From Arthrobacter sp. B6 (GTDB lineage Bacteria; Actinomycetota; Actinomycetes; Actinomycetales; Micrococcaceae): a stretch of 64,000 nucleotides of DNA. The notes beneath the pieces were generated by a model. It had not been told where the DNA came from. It saw only the letters and a program-made list of their open reading frames with translations, and did no database searches. Position 1 is the stretch's first letter, and each line of letters starts with the position of its first letter. The stretch covers positions 286,420 through 350,419 of the forward strand of contig NZ_KV467168.1 of assembly GCF_001663775.1 (NCBI RefSeq), given 5' to 3'. Shown in pieces: positions 16,666 to 25,522 of the stretch. The translations under genes were made by a program, and so were the position numbers.

Positions 16666-16705
16666 AGGGATGGCCCGGGTGTGTTTCACTCCCCGGGCCA
16701 TCCCT
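16666..16705. terminator. Hairpin terminator of the glycosidase operon
   Basis: A perfect 14-bp stem pairs 16666-16679 (AGGGATGGCCCGGG) with 16692-16705 around a 12-nt loop, 33 bp beyond the stop of the reverse-strand GH2 gene. It is GC-rich and lacks a U-tract. It is the likely end of the long operon starting near 33.35 kb. Confidence 0.8.
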
Positions 16706-16737
16706 CAGTGGGGCACGCGCGTCAACGTTCCTGGGCG

Positions 16738-19155
16738 CTACCGTGCGTTTATCAACGCGACCGCTGGATCGAAGCCCTCCGCCGTTGCGGTCAAACGCAT
16801 CTCCCCTGGACCGGTTCGGCGCACAATCGCCAACACGCGGCCGTCGTAGGTCGTGCACGAGGGGCCCGCGAAAGACTCCTCTGTGCGCGCCCGTCCCGAG
16901 CCGATCCCCGCGAGCTCGCCGCCGGAAACTTCCACGGTCACGAGGCGGTCCGCGTCGCAGACGGTTGTGCCCTCGGCATCTTCGATCGTGACAACGACGT
17001 ATCCGAGCGTTCCGTTCGTCGCGATCTCGGCCTGCTCGGCACGAGCAACAAGTACCGGCCCGACAGCGGTGCGCAGGCTTGTTCTGGCGACCTCTGCGCC
17101 GTCCGTATAAGCGACGGCAGTGAGTGCACCCGGGTGGTATTCCGTCTCGAAGCGGGCAATCAGCGGCAGTGGCTTTCCAACGGCGGTCCGTTCGAGCACG
17201 GCCCCGTCGCGTCGCAGTTCGACCTCGTCAGCATCGGCGTACACGTCAACGGTCACCGGCGAGCCGGAAGGAACGCTCCACGTCCAACTGGAGACAACGT
17301 CATCCCAGGACCAGGGTGTCTTTGCGGTGGGGCGACCGTAGTGCTGGGGACGATGTACCGCGATCGCGGGCTCGGCCCGCAGGCCGTAGGCGATCTCCCG
17401 GTAGAACGACGCCGGAAGGCGGTGGCCGGTGATGTCGATGTCACCGCAGGCGCCGAGCAGGTACGGGTAGGGTCCGGCCGTCCCGGTTGGCTCGTAGTCC
17501 TCACCGTCCGTGTAGTCGACGCGACCGATGCCTGCTTCACCGATGTAATCCCAACCCGTCCAGGTGAAGTCGCCGATCACGTGAGGGAAACGGCGCACGT
17601 CTGCCCACAATGACGCGATGCGATCGGGGAAGGTCTCGGATCCGACTATCACGCGATGAGGGAACAGCTGCGCATCAAGTGCGTAGCGGGAATCGGCGTA
17701 GTTGAACCCGACGACGTCGAGCACCGCGGCTGACTCCTCGGTGGAGTCTGTCACCAACGACGAGGCGTTCATAAGCGCCATTTTCTCGCCCATGTTCGCC
17801 ATCATGGTGTTGGGATCCGAGGCGTCAGGCTCGGCCATCGCTTCGCCGATCCGGTCCAAATTCGCGATGATCCCGTTGATGCCGTTCGTGACGAACCGCG
17901 TCGGGTCAAGCGCCCGGAACTCCTCAGCGAGGCGTCGGCTCCACGTGGCGCCGTGCGGTGTGGCCAGTTCGAGAATCTCGTTGCCGATCGAGTACAGCAC
18001 CACACTCGGGTGGTTGACGTCCTTCGCGACAAGAGCCGCGACATCCCGCTGCCAGCGCTCGTCAAACCCGATGGAGGCGTCGAACGACGTTTTCGACTTC
18101 ACCCACACATCGGTCAGCTCGTCCATCACAATCACACCGTGCACGTCGCAGGCATCGAGCAGGGCACGGCTGGCCGGATTGTGGGCACTGCGGATCGCGT
18201 TGAACCCGGCGGCCTTAAGCAGGCGCACGCGGCGTTCCTCCGCATCCGCGATCGAAACCGCACCGAGCGGTCCGTTGTCATGATGAATGCATGCTCCGCG
18301 CAGGTTTAGAGGGACACCGTTGATGCGCAACCCGTGGGTCGTGTCCAGTTGGAGACGGCGGATGCCGAAGCGCATCTCGTCCACGTCGACCACAGTGCCG
18401 TCGAGTTCGGTCAGCACGGACCGTACACAGTAGAGGTGCGGCGCATCCGGACCCCACAAGCGTGGGGTCGGCAGCGGCAGGCGCGCCCGCGCAACGGAGC
18501 TGGCGCCGGGTAACACCGTCACCGGCGACGTACCAGAGGCCGCTTCGGCACCGTCCTCACCGAGAACGGTCCAGGTGAGTCGGCGGGTGGCGGTGTGGCG
18601 GGTGTCGTTTTCGACGCGCGTTGCAATCTCCACGATCGCCCGCTCATCGTCGATGTCGGTGGTTGTGGCCACCGTGCCATCGAGCGCTATGTGAACGGGG
18701 TCCGCCACTACGAGGTGCACCGGGCGGTAGATGCCGCCCCCGGTGTACCAACGGCTGTCCTTGTGTACGCGCGCTTCGACAGTGATTGTGTTCGACTGAC
18801 CGAAGCGGAGGAAAGGATCGGCGTCCACGACGAACGCCGCGTAGCCGTTCGCCTTGTGCGCGGCGAAGTCACCATTGATGTAGACAGTCGCGTCGCGGTA
18901 GACGCCCTCGAACTCGATGCGCACAGACTTCTCCCGCCAGTGGAGCGGCACATCGAAGCTCTTCGTGTACTCGAAAACTCCCCCCGGAATGTAGCCACTG
19001 TGCACGCCCTGGGTCCCGTCCGCCGAACGGGGCAGGTCGCGCAGTGCGTCGTGCGGGAGAGTTACCGGTACAGCGGCGGTCGCGGCATCCCGGGACTCGA
19101 AGGCGCCCAGCTTGGGGCCGACCGCCCAACCCTCGACGAAGGTAATGCGTTTCAC
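16738..19155 (-). CDS. GH2 beta-galactosidase-type glycoside hydrolase
   Basis: This is an 805-residue cytoplasmic GH2 enzyme without a signal peptide. The jelly-roll sugar-binding domain (about residues 1-170, FEGVYRDATVYINGDF), the Ig-like domain and the TIM barrel (from about 270, RGACIHHDNGPLG) are in the usual order. The acid/base E393 is in YSIGNEI and the nucleophile E507 in VGSETFP. A further C-terminal Ig-like region is present. The GTG start overlaps the stop of the fused GH78 gene (GTGA). It is the last gene of the transporter-glycosidase operon and probably removes galactose or a related sugar from imported oligosaccharides; another beta-glycoside specificity cannot be excluded. 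It has a paralogue at 60.8-63.3 kb. Confidence 0.85.
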   Translation of the reverse strand: MKRITFVEGWAVGPKLGAFESRDAATAAVPVTLPHDALRDLPRSADGTQGVHSGYIPGGVFEYTKSFDVPLHWREKSVRIEFEGVYRDATVYINGDFAAHKANGYAAFVVDADPFLRFGQSNTITVEARVHKDSRWYTGGGIYRPVHLVVADPVHIALDGTVATTTDIDDERAIVEIATRVENDTRHTATRRLTWTVLGEDGAEAASGTSPVTVLPGASSVARARLPLPTPRLWGPDAPHLYCVRSVLTELDGTVVDVDEMRFGIRRLQLDTTHGLRINGVPLNLRGACIHHDNGPLGAVSIADAEERRVRLLKAAGFNAIRSAHNPASRALLDACDVHGVIVMDELTDVWVKSKTSFDASIGFDERWQRDVAALVAKDVNHPSVVLYSIGNEILELATPHGATWSRRLAEEFRALDPTRFVTNGINGIIANLDRIGEAMAEPDASDPNTMMANMGEKMALMNASSLVTDSTEESAAVLDVVGFNYADSRYALDAQLFPHRVIVGSETFPDRIASLWADVRRFPHVIGDFTWTGWDYIGEAGIGRVDYTDGEDYEPTGTAGPYPYLLGACGDIDITGHRLPASFYREIAYGLRAEPAIAVHRPQHYGRPTAKTPWSWDDVVSSWTWSVPSGSPVTVDVYADADEVELRRDGAVLERTAVGKPLPLIARFETEYHPGALTAVAYTDGAEVARTSLRTAVGPVLVARAEQAEIATNGTLGYVVVTIEDAEGTTVCDADRLVTVEVSGGELAGIGSGRARTEESFAGPSCTTYDGRVLAIVRRTGPGEMRLTATAEGFDPAVALINAR

Positions 19156-22100
19156 TGGTGTGCTTCCTCGGCGTCGGGGTTGGTGTACTGCGTAACTGCC
19201 CGGAGCCGCACGGCGATGAACTGCCGGCCCGGGAGTTCCACGCGGAACCGACCTTCCACCGTGCCGGGCAGGGTTTCCACTGTCATGTTCCAGGTGTCGA
19301 TGATGTCCACCTGGTACTGCCGCCCAGAGGGCATCACAAAGTTCCGGTACGTGGGCTGGTTGAAGCCGAAGTAGTTGAGTTCGTACTCGTACTGGATGCC
19401 GGCGGTCGGAACGTCCCAGGAACTGGGCAGCGGCTCAAGGAAGCCTCCGGGAGTCTCTTCCTGGATGCGGCGCAGGAAAGCGATGCGCTCGGGGCTGCTG
19501 CCGTGGAACACCCCGCCCTTGGCCCACCACAGGATGTCCTGGTCGTGCATATAGGTTTCGCCGTGGCCAACGTAGCCGCCGCGGACGGCGCCTTCCCAGA
19601 ACCGCCGGGTCATTTCCTCCCCGGTGATGTTGCCCCAGCCCTGGTCGATGTTGCCTTCGTAGGCGCACTCGTCGATGACCACCGGTTTCTGCCAGCGGTC
19701 GCGCCACTCCCCCGTGAACTCTGCGGTCTTGTGCACGTCCTGGCGCTGGATGCTGCTATGGGTGATCCAGGGCCGGCTGTAGTCGTAGAACGCGTGGCAG
19801 TTATGGATGGACAGCAGGTGGCCGCTGGGATCGTTGGCCTGGACTATGCCGGCGAAGCGTTCCCAGTCCTCGGTGGTCTTGCGGAACAGCAGGTCGTATT
19901 CGTTGGCCAGGGACCACCAGATGTTCCGGTGCGAGGCAAGCCGGGCCACCACGTACTTCAGGTAGCGGTCGTCCTGGCCCGGGGTCATGGTGGAGAAGCC
20001 CCAGCGGTCGTAGGCGTGGAAAAGGATGAGGTCAGCCTCGATGCCAAGTTCGTCCAGTTGGCTGATGCGCTGTTCGAGGTGGCGGTAGAACGCCGGGTTG
20101 GGCCGCTCGTAGTCGAAACCACCGGCAAGGGAGCCCTCAAACGGGTAGAGGTCCGGTTCGTTTTCGTTGAACAGGTACGACTTGGGGAAGACGCACATCC
20201 GCATCTTGTTGAACGGTCCTGTGGCCAGCGTGTCCAGGGTCTGCTTTTCCAGGGCATCGCCCTGGTGGGTCCAGGCGTAGGCCGTGGTGCCAATCGGCAG
20301 GTAGCGGGTGCCGTCGTCGTACGCGAAGTGGAACGTGTTGGCCACCCGCACCAAGCCCTTGGCACCGGATGCAGCCTCCGCTGCCCTGAACGATCCGGTG
20401 ATGCCGTCGAGCGAGCGGGCGTTGCTGGAACTGATGAAGGTCCACTCCCCCGCCTCGGGGACCAGGAGCCTGACCTTGTAGTTGCCGTCTCCGTCATAGA
20501 AGCCCGGCACGTCCAACGTCTTCCCGGACGGGGCGGTGAAGACTGCGCGGAGCTCGACGTCGGTGAACGGGTTGCCATGCGAGGGTCCGGCGAAGGTGAT
20601 TTCGAGCCGGTCCTGCGCTGCCGCCGTCGTGGGCAGGGAAACAGCCACGCTGGCCCGTTCCACGGTTTCCGGTTCGTGGCCGGCAGCGGGGGCGGGAACG
20701 TCGACGGCGGCCGCCGCGGCCCGCTGCGCCACGGTGTCCTCCGGTTCCAGCTCGCCGATGAGGCGGAGGATCTCCGCAACCTCGGCCGGCTTTCCGTTCA
20801 GGGCTTCCTCGGTTCCGAGGATCATGCCCACCTCGTGGAAGTACAGGGTGTGCAGCAGTGGGTTGTTGGTCAGGGTGGGGACGCGCTCGCTGAGGATGCG
20901 GTTGCCTTCGGCGTGCCGCATCACAAAGTACAGCGGGCTTTCAGCGGTGAATGTTGTCATCGGAGCCTTCTTGGTTAGGGACTTGTGGAGTTCAGGAGTC
21001 GTGACGGGTGCGTTCGGAGCGGCGCGTTCAGCGAGGCCGGCCAGCGCGGCGGCGATCTCCTGCTTGACGGCGGGCTGGGTGAAGATCAGGCTCTGGTCCA
21101 GGGTGGTCTGCCGGTACCAGACGGTGTCCTTGCGGAAGGCCACCGCACCGGCGGGGTCATGCTCATCGATGGCTTGCCATACGGCGGCATACGCCTCGGG
21201 GTCGTCCATGATGTCCGCGAGCGGGCTGTGCAGGGAGGCCATGCTGCGTTCAGCTGCCGGCCCGGCGTCGGGAACGTCCCAGCTGTGCTGGCCCGAGCCC
21301 ACCATAAACCCTGCGGAGCCGTCCGGAAGCGAGACCTCCGCGGTGGTCCCGGGAGGCACCGTAGCCTCCACCAGGATCCTGTCCCCCACCCGCTTCCAGG
21401 CAACCTGCGCCAGGCCGTACGGGGTCTCGTGCGACGTCGAAGCGTGCGTGAGGCTGTTCAGCGGCCGGGGTGCGATGCACAGTTTCCGGTACCCAGGCGC
21501 GGCCGGAGCCAGGCCAGCCACGGTGCGGTGCATCCAGTCGGCGATCGCGCCGAGCGCGTAGTGGTTGAACGAGGTCATTTCGCCGGGGTTGACGCTGCCG
21601 TCCTCCATGATGGAATCCCAGCGTTCCCAGATGGTGGTGGCGCCCTGCGTGACGGGGTAGAGCCAGGACGGGCATTCGGTTTGCGTGAGCAGCCGCTCGG
21701 CAGCCTCGAGGTGGCCGGTAACCGTCAGGGCGTCGGCGATCAGCGGCGTGCCAACAAAGCCGGTGGCGATCCGGTAGCCGCCCAGCCGGGCCAGTTCGGC
21801 GAGCCGGTCACCGAGGGCCTGGCGCTGTGCCGGATCGGCGCTGATGCCGAATATCAGGGCCAGCGAGTAAGCAGTCTGGGCGTCCGAAACCATGCGGCCG
21901 GCCGGCGTGACGTATTGCGCCAGGAACGCCTGCCGGGTCTCCTCGGCGAGCGCAGCGTATTTGCCGTGGTCGGCGTCGTTCCCCAGGACGGCAGCCGCGT
22001 GAGCCACCAGGTCCAGGGACCGGAACAGGTAGGCGCTGGCCACGATGTCGCCGTGGGTGCGGGCGGCACCGGGCTTGTCCGGCGGAGCAGCGGGGTCCAG

Positions 22101-23906
22101 CCAATCACCCAGCTGCATCTGGCCCTGCCACAGCCCCGAACTGTCCCGGACGTTCAAGAGGGCGTCGGCCCAGTCCCGCATGCTGGCGTACTGCCGGCGG
22201 AGCAGGCCAGCGTCACCGAAGCGCTCGAAAAGCACCCACGGGACCACGGTTGCGGCGTCGCCCCAGGCGGCCACCGGTGATTCGAGCACGCCCAGCACGG
22301 ACGGCACGATGATGGGGACCACGCCGTCGCGGTGGCCCTGTTCGAGGGCGAGGTCCTGCAGCCAGGAGCCGAGGAAACCCAGCGAATCGTAGAGATAACT
22401 GGCGGTGGGGCTGAAGACCTGGATGTCGCCTGTCCAGCCCAGCCGCTCGTCCCGCTGGGGGCAGTCAGTGGGCAGGGCCAGAAAATTGCCGCGCATCCCC
22501 CAGAGGGCGTTTTCGTGAAGCCGGTTCAGTAGCGGGTCGGAGCAGTCGAACCAGCCGGTGCGGCGCATGTCATTGTGGATCACGACGGCGGTGATCGCCG
22601 CCGGGTCCAGCTCGCCGGGCCAGTTGTCCACCTGGGCATAGCGGAAGCCGTGGAACGTGAAGCGCGGCTCCCATTCCTCGACGCCCTCTCCCCCTACGCC
22701 GTGTTCCGTAACACCGGAGCCCGCGAGGGTGTAGCTGTCGGTGGCGGACGCCTGGCGCAGCGGGCGCAGGGACAGTTCGCCGGCCTCGAGGACCTCGGCA
22801 TGCCGGAGGGTGATGGTGCGGCCGGCCTCGCCGGAAACGCGGATCCGGAGTCGTCCAACGAGGTTCTGGCCGAAATCCAGCACGGTGGCGCCGGAGGGAG
22901 TTGTCAGGACTTCCCTTACGGGAAGCTCCTCGATGCGGCGCACCGGCGGGGCTATGGCCGGAGTGGCCTCCGCCCAGGTGTCTGCAAGATCGGCAGCGGC
23001 GGGGAGCCAGTGACCGTCGTCGAAACCCGGTTGGGACCAGCCGGCCTCCGCGCTGCGGGCGTCGAAGGCTTCGCCGGCGTAGATGCCGCTGGACACCAGC
23101 GGACCGCCGGTGTGGGCCCGCCAGTCCGGGCTGCTGGCCACAATATCCTTCGTGCCATCCGTGTACTCAATGCGCAACTCCACCTTGGCAGCCGGCTGCT
23201 CGCCGTAGAACGGCTTGGCGAAGCCGTGGAAGCCATACTTTTCCGTGAACCAGCCGCCGGCCAGCCAGACGCCGATGGCATTGGCACCCGGAGCCAGGAG
23301 CGCCGTGACGTCGGTGGTTTCGTGATTAAGCCGGTCCGCATAGGCGGTCCAACCCGGCTTGAGGACCTGGTCATCCACCTCCGTCCCGTTGATTTCGGCC
23401 TGATACACGCCGTGCGCGGTGGCGAAGAGGGTGGCTTTGGCCAGGCCCTCCCGCACCATGAACTCATGACGGAATTGGCCGGGCTGGCCCAGCGGATGAT
23501 CTTCGCCGGCCGGGGCGGGGAGGCCGATGGCTTCGGCCTGCCAGGGACCGTCCACAAAACCGCCCACCAAAGTCAATGGCGCGCACCAGTCCGAGGTGCC
23601 GCCGTCGTTCCCGGTGACCCGGACGTCCACCTCCACCTGCCCGCCCGCGGCGATGTCCGCGAAAGGCCAATCCACCAGCACGGACTCAGGGCCGTCGAGC
23701 AGTGCAGCCTCCGCCGTCCCGTCCCGCCTCACCCTGACCTCGGCCGCAACCTGCAGCCACTCTGCGCTCCCGGTGGCAGTGACCCAGCTGAGCCGGGGCC
23801 GCGGCTCGGCCACGAACGGGGTGTCTGTGCGGTACTCCGCCGACAACCGGCTCACAACTGTCTGTTCGAGGGCGGCTGACTGCGGTGTCAGGGTCGTGTT
23901 TGTCAC
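19152..23906 (-). CDS. Giant GH78 alpha-L-rhamnosidase fused to an apiosidase-like (DUF5060/DUF4038/DUF5605) glycosidase
   Basis: From the GTG at 23906 (AAAGG upstream) this is one frame of about 1,584 residues. The first 910 or so residues are a full GH78 rhamnosidase: N-terminal beta-sandwich domains, the six-hairpin catalytic domain with LPTDCPQRDERLGWTGD, and the C-terminal sandwich. Then, without a stop, comes a second enzyme: DUF5605-like start TAESPLYFVMRHAEGNRIL, DUF5060-like sandwich, the apiosidase-like barrel (YLPIGTTAYAWTHQ, WWSLANEYDLL, VVIDECAYEG), and a closing sandwich. Between them an ATG (MTTFTAESP, near 20958) is preceded by AAGAAGG at normal spacing, so the second enzyme may also be made alone. 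Such families are normally separate proteins. Both would act in the cytoplasm on imported rhamnose- or apiose-bearing oligosaccharides. Confidence 0.8.
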   Translation of the reverse strand: MTNTTLTPQSAALEQTVVSRLSAEYRTDTPFVAEPRPRLSWVTATGSAEWLQVAAEVRVRRDGTAEAALLDGPESVLVDWPFADIAAGGQVEVDVRVTGNDGGTSDWCAPLTLVGGFVDGPWQAEAIGLPAPAGEDHPLGQPGQFRHEFMVREGLAKATLFATAHGVYQAEINGTEVDDQVLKPGWTAYADRLNHETTDVTALLAPGANAIGVWLAGGWFTEKYGFHGFAKPFYGEQPAAKVELRIEYTDGTKDIVASSPDWRAHTGGPLVSSGIYAGEAFDARSAEAGWSQPGFDDGHWLPAAADLADTWAEATPAIAPPVRRIEELPVREVLTTPSGATVLDFGQNLVGRLRIRVSGEAGRTITLRHAEVLEAGELSLRPLRQASATDSYTLAGSGVTEHGVGGEGVEEWEPRFTFHGFRYAQVDNWPGELDPAAITAVVIHNDMRRTGWFDCSDPLLNRLHENALWGMRGNFLALPTDCPQRDERLGWTGDIQVFSPTASYLYDSLGFLGSWLQDLALEQGHRDGVVPIIVPSVLGVLESPVAAWGDAATVVPWVLFERFGDAGLLRRQYASMRDWADALLNVRDSSGLWQGQMQLGDWLDPAAPPDKPGAARTHGDIVASAYLFRSLDLVAHAAAVLGNDADHGKYAALAEETRQAFLAQYVTPAGRMVSDAQTAYSLALIFGISADPAQRQALGDRLAELARLGGYRIATGFVGTPLIADALTVTGHLEAAERLLTQTECPSWLYPVTQGATTIWERWDSIMEDGSVNPGEMTSFNHYALGAIADWMHRTVAGLAPAAPGYRKLCIAPRPLNSLTHASTSHETPYGLAQVAWKRVGDRILVEATVPPGTTAEVSLPDGSAGFMVGSGQHSWDVPDAGPAAERSMASLHSPLADIMDDPEAYAAVWQAIDEHDPAGAVAFRKDTVWYRQTTLDQSLIFTQPAVKQEIAAALAGLAERAAPNAPVTTPELHKSLTKKAPMTTFTAESPLYFVMRHAEGNRILSERVPTLTNNPLLHTLYFHEVGMILGTEEALNGKPAEVAEILRLIGELEPEDTVAQRAAAAAVDVPAPAAGHEPETVERASVAVSLPTTAAAQDRLEITFAGPSHGNPFTDVELRAVFTAPSGKTLDVPGFYDGDGNYKVRLLVPEAGEWTFISSSNARSLDGITGSFRAAEAASGAKGLVRVANTFHFAYDDGTRYLPIGTTAYAWTHQGDALEKQTLDTLATGPFNKMRMCVFPKSYLFNENEPDLYPFEGSLAGGFDYERPNPAFYRHLEQRISQLDELGIEADLILFHAYDRWGFSTMTPGQDDRYLKYVVARLASHRNIWWSLANEYDLLFRKTTEDWERFAGIVQANDPSGHLLSIHNCHAFYDYSRPWITHSSIQRQDVHKTAEFTGEWRDRWQKPVVIDECAYEGNIDQGWGNITGEEMTRRFWEGAVRGGYVGHGETYMHDQDILWWAKGGVFHGSSPERIAFLRRIQEETPGGFLEPLPSSWDVPTAGIQYEYELNYFGFNQPTYRNFVMPSGRQYQVDIIDTWNMTVETLPGTVEGRFRVELPGRQFIAVRLRAVTQYTNPDAEEAHQ

Positions 23907-23940
23907 GGAGGGCCTTTCAGGCGGAGGAGTCAAGGGATCG

Positions 23941-23992
23941 AGATGGCACTCCGGGGCAATGCCAGCAGTCGCACTGCCGCGAAGTGCCATCT
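23941..23992. other. Inverted repeat between the GH43 and GH78 genes
   Basis: AGATGGCACT at 23941-23950 and its exact complement at 23983-23992 enclose a 32-nt region with further weak pairing. It lies in the 101-bp gap between two co-directional genes, so an intra-operon attenuator or a processing and stability hairpin is plausible. Confidence 0.5.
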
Positions 23993-24007
23993 GGCGAGGC
24001 TGGTTGC

Positions 24008-25522
24008 CTAGCGGGGTTCGCGGCCTTCGCTGCGGAACCAGTCGAACGCCACCGTGCCGGCGCTGGCGAAGACACCCGCGACCCGTCCGGTGAAGGACGC
24101 GGCAGTCTCGGCCGAGAGGTACCGTCCGTCGAGCTCAGCGAGGGTGACCGGTTGGCCGTCGATGACTGCCTGCAGCGCGATGGTGTCTGAGCTCAGGCTG
24201 CCGACGGCGTTGTCCGGGTTCGGTTCGCGGGTTTCGATCCGCAGTTCCACCGATCTGCCGGGCGCCGGGTGGGTCCAGGTCTGTTCGATCGTAGAGACCC
24301 TTGCCCGGGCGGTGACGGTGGTTCCGTCGGTTTCAATGGAATAGTGGTGTGCCTCGTCGTAGCGGACTGCCAGGCCACCGGAGCCGCTTTCGCTGGCGCT
24401 GGAGCCACCGACGTCCACCAGCGCGGCGATGGTGTCCACCTGGTACTGCTGGCGCCGGCCCAGGAACGCGGGACGGGCATCGTCCAGGCCGGTGCAGTCG
24501 CTGGTCAGAGTGAGGCGTCCCGGGACTTTTTCGGTGGAGGCAAAAGCGCCGGGAAAGCGCCGGACGGCGATCCAGCCGCCGTCGAGCTCCGCGTCCGCGA
24601 AGTCATCCTGGAATGCGTTGCCGCCTTCGCGGGGGTTGAGGATGACAGGTTCCGCGACGGGCCAGCCATCCACCCACGTGACCGGGGTGATGAACGTTTC
24701 CCGGCCCAGCGCGGAGAAGGCGCGGGTCATGCCCTTGGGACGCATGCCAAGGAGCACCATGGCCCAGCCGCCGTCGGGGGTTTCCACCAGGTCACCGTGG
24801 CCGGTGTTCTGGATGGGACGGTCCGTGCTGCGGGCGCTCAGTATGGGGTTGGCCGGGTTGGACTCGAACGGACCGGCCGGGGAGGTTCCGCGGGCGATGC
24901 TGACACTGTGGCCGCGCTCGGTGCCGCCCTCGGCAATCATGAGGTACCAGTAGTCGCCGCGCTTGTAGAGGTGCGGCGCTTCCGGGAACATCAGGCCTGT
25001 GCCGGACCAGACGCTGCGCGGCTCCTCAAGTGCCTTGCCGGCTTCAAGGTCAACGCGGACCTGGAGGATGCCGCCGTGCTCACCGAAGCTCCCGGTGACG
25101 GTGTCCAATCCGGAGTAGGTCATATAGGCGGTGCCGTCGTCGTCCCAGGCGACGTCCTGGTCGATGCCGATGGCCCCTTCGATGACCAGCCCCTCGCTCC
25201 ATGGGCCCGCCGGATCCTTGGCCGTGAACACCAGGGTGCCGCGGGCCATGGCGTCGGTAACGGCCACGTAGAACAGTCCATTGTGGAAGCGGATAGTGGG
25301 CGCCCAGGCACCGCCGAGGGTGGGCACATCACGGGAATCCAGCTGCCCTTCGCGATCCACCACGTGGCCGATCCGTGCCCAGTTGACCAGGTCGGTACTG
25401 TGGTAGACGGGGATGCCGGGCAGGTACTCGAACGTTGAGGTTGCCAGGTAGTAGTCACTGCCCACCTTGACGATGCTTGGATCCGGGTTAAAGCCGGGGA
25501 TCAGGGGGTTGGGCAGGTTCAT
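24008..25522 (-). CDS. GH43 beta-xylosidase / alpha-L-arabinofuranosidase
   Basis: This is a 504-residue GH43 enzyme. The five-bladed propeller carries the general base D14 (GFNPDPS), the central Asp motif (GIDQDVAWDDDGTAYM) and the general acid E181 (MFPEAPHL). The C-terminal beta-sandwich (about residues 320-504) is the type found in XynB-like xylosidases. There is no signal peptide. The ATG at 25522 overlaps the GH3 stop (ATGA). A longer open frame upstream is not used, because it would lie inside the GH3 gene. It probably removes xylose or arabinose from the non-reducing end of imported oligosaccharides. Confidence 0.87.
   Translation of the reverse strand: MNLPNPLIPGFNPDPSIVKVGSDYYLATSTFEYLPGIPVYHSTDLVNWARIGHVVDREGQLDSRDVPTLGGAWAPTIRFHNGLFYVAVTDAMARGTLVFTAKDPAGPWSEGLVIEGAIGIDQDVAWDDDGTAYMTYSGLDTVTGSFGEHGGILQVRVDLEAGKALEEPRSVWSGTGLMFPEAPHLYKRGDYWYLMIAEGGTERGHSVSIARGTSPAGPFESNPANPILSARSTDRPIQNTGHGDLVETPDGGWAMVLLGMRPKGMTRAFSALGRETFITPVTWVDGWPVAEPVILNPREGGNAFQDDFADAELDGGWIAVRRFPGAFASTEKVPGRLTLTSDCTGLDDARPAFLGRRQQYQVDTIAALVDVGGSSASESGSGGLAVRYDEAHHYSIETDGTTVTARARVSTIEQTWTHPAPGRSVELRIETREPNPDNAVGSLSSDTIALQAVIDGQPVTLAELDGRYLSAETAASFTGRVAGVFASAGTVAFDWFRSEGREPR

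Noticed and set aside
16417..16849. Overlapping forward open frames that might be a gene between the relic and the GH2 terminator
   Set aside because: They run through the hairpin terminator and into the GH2 gene, have no ribosome binding site and match no domain I know.
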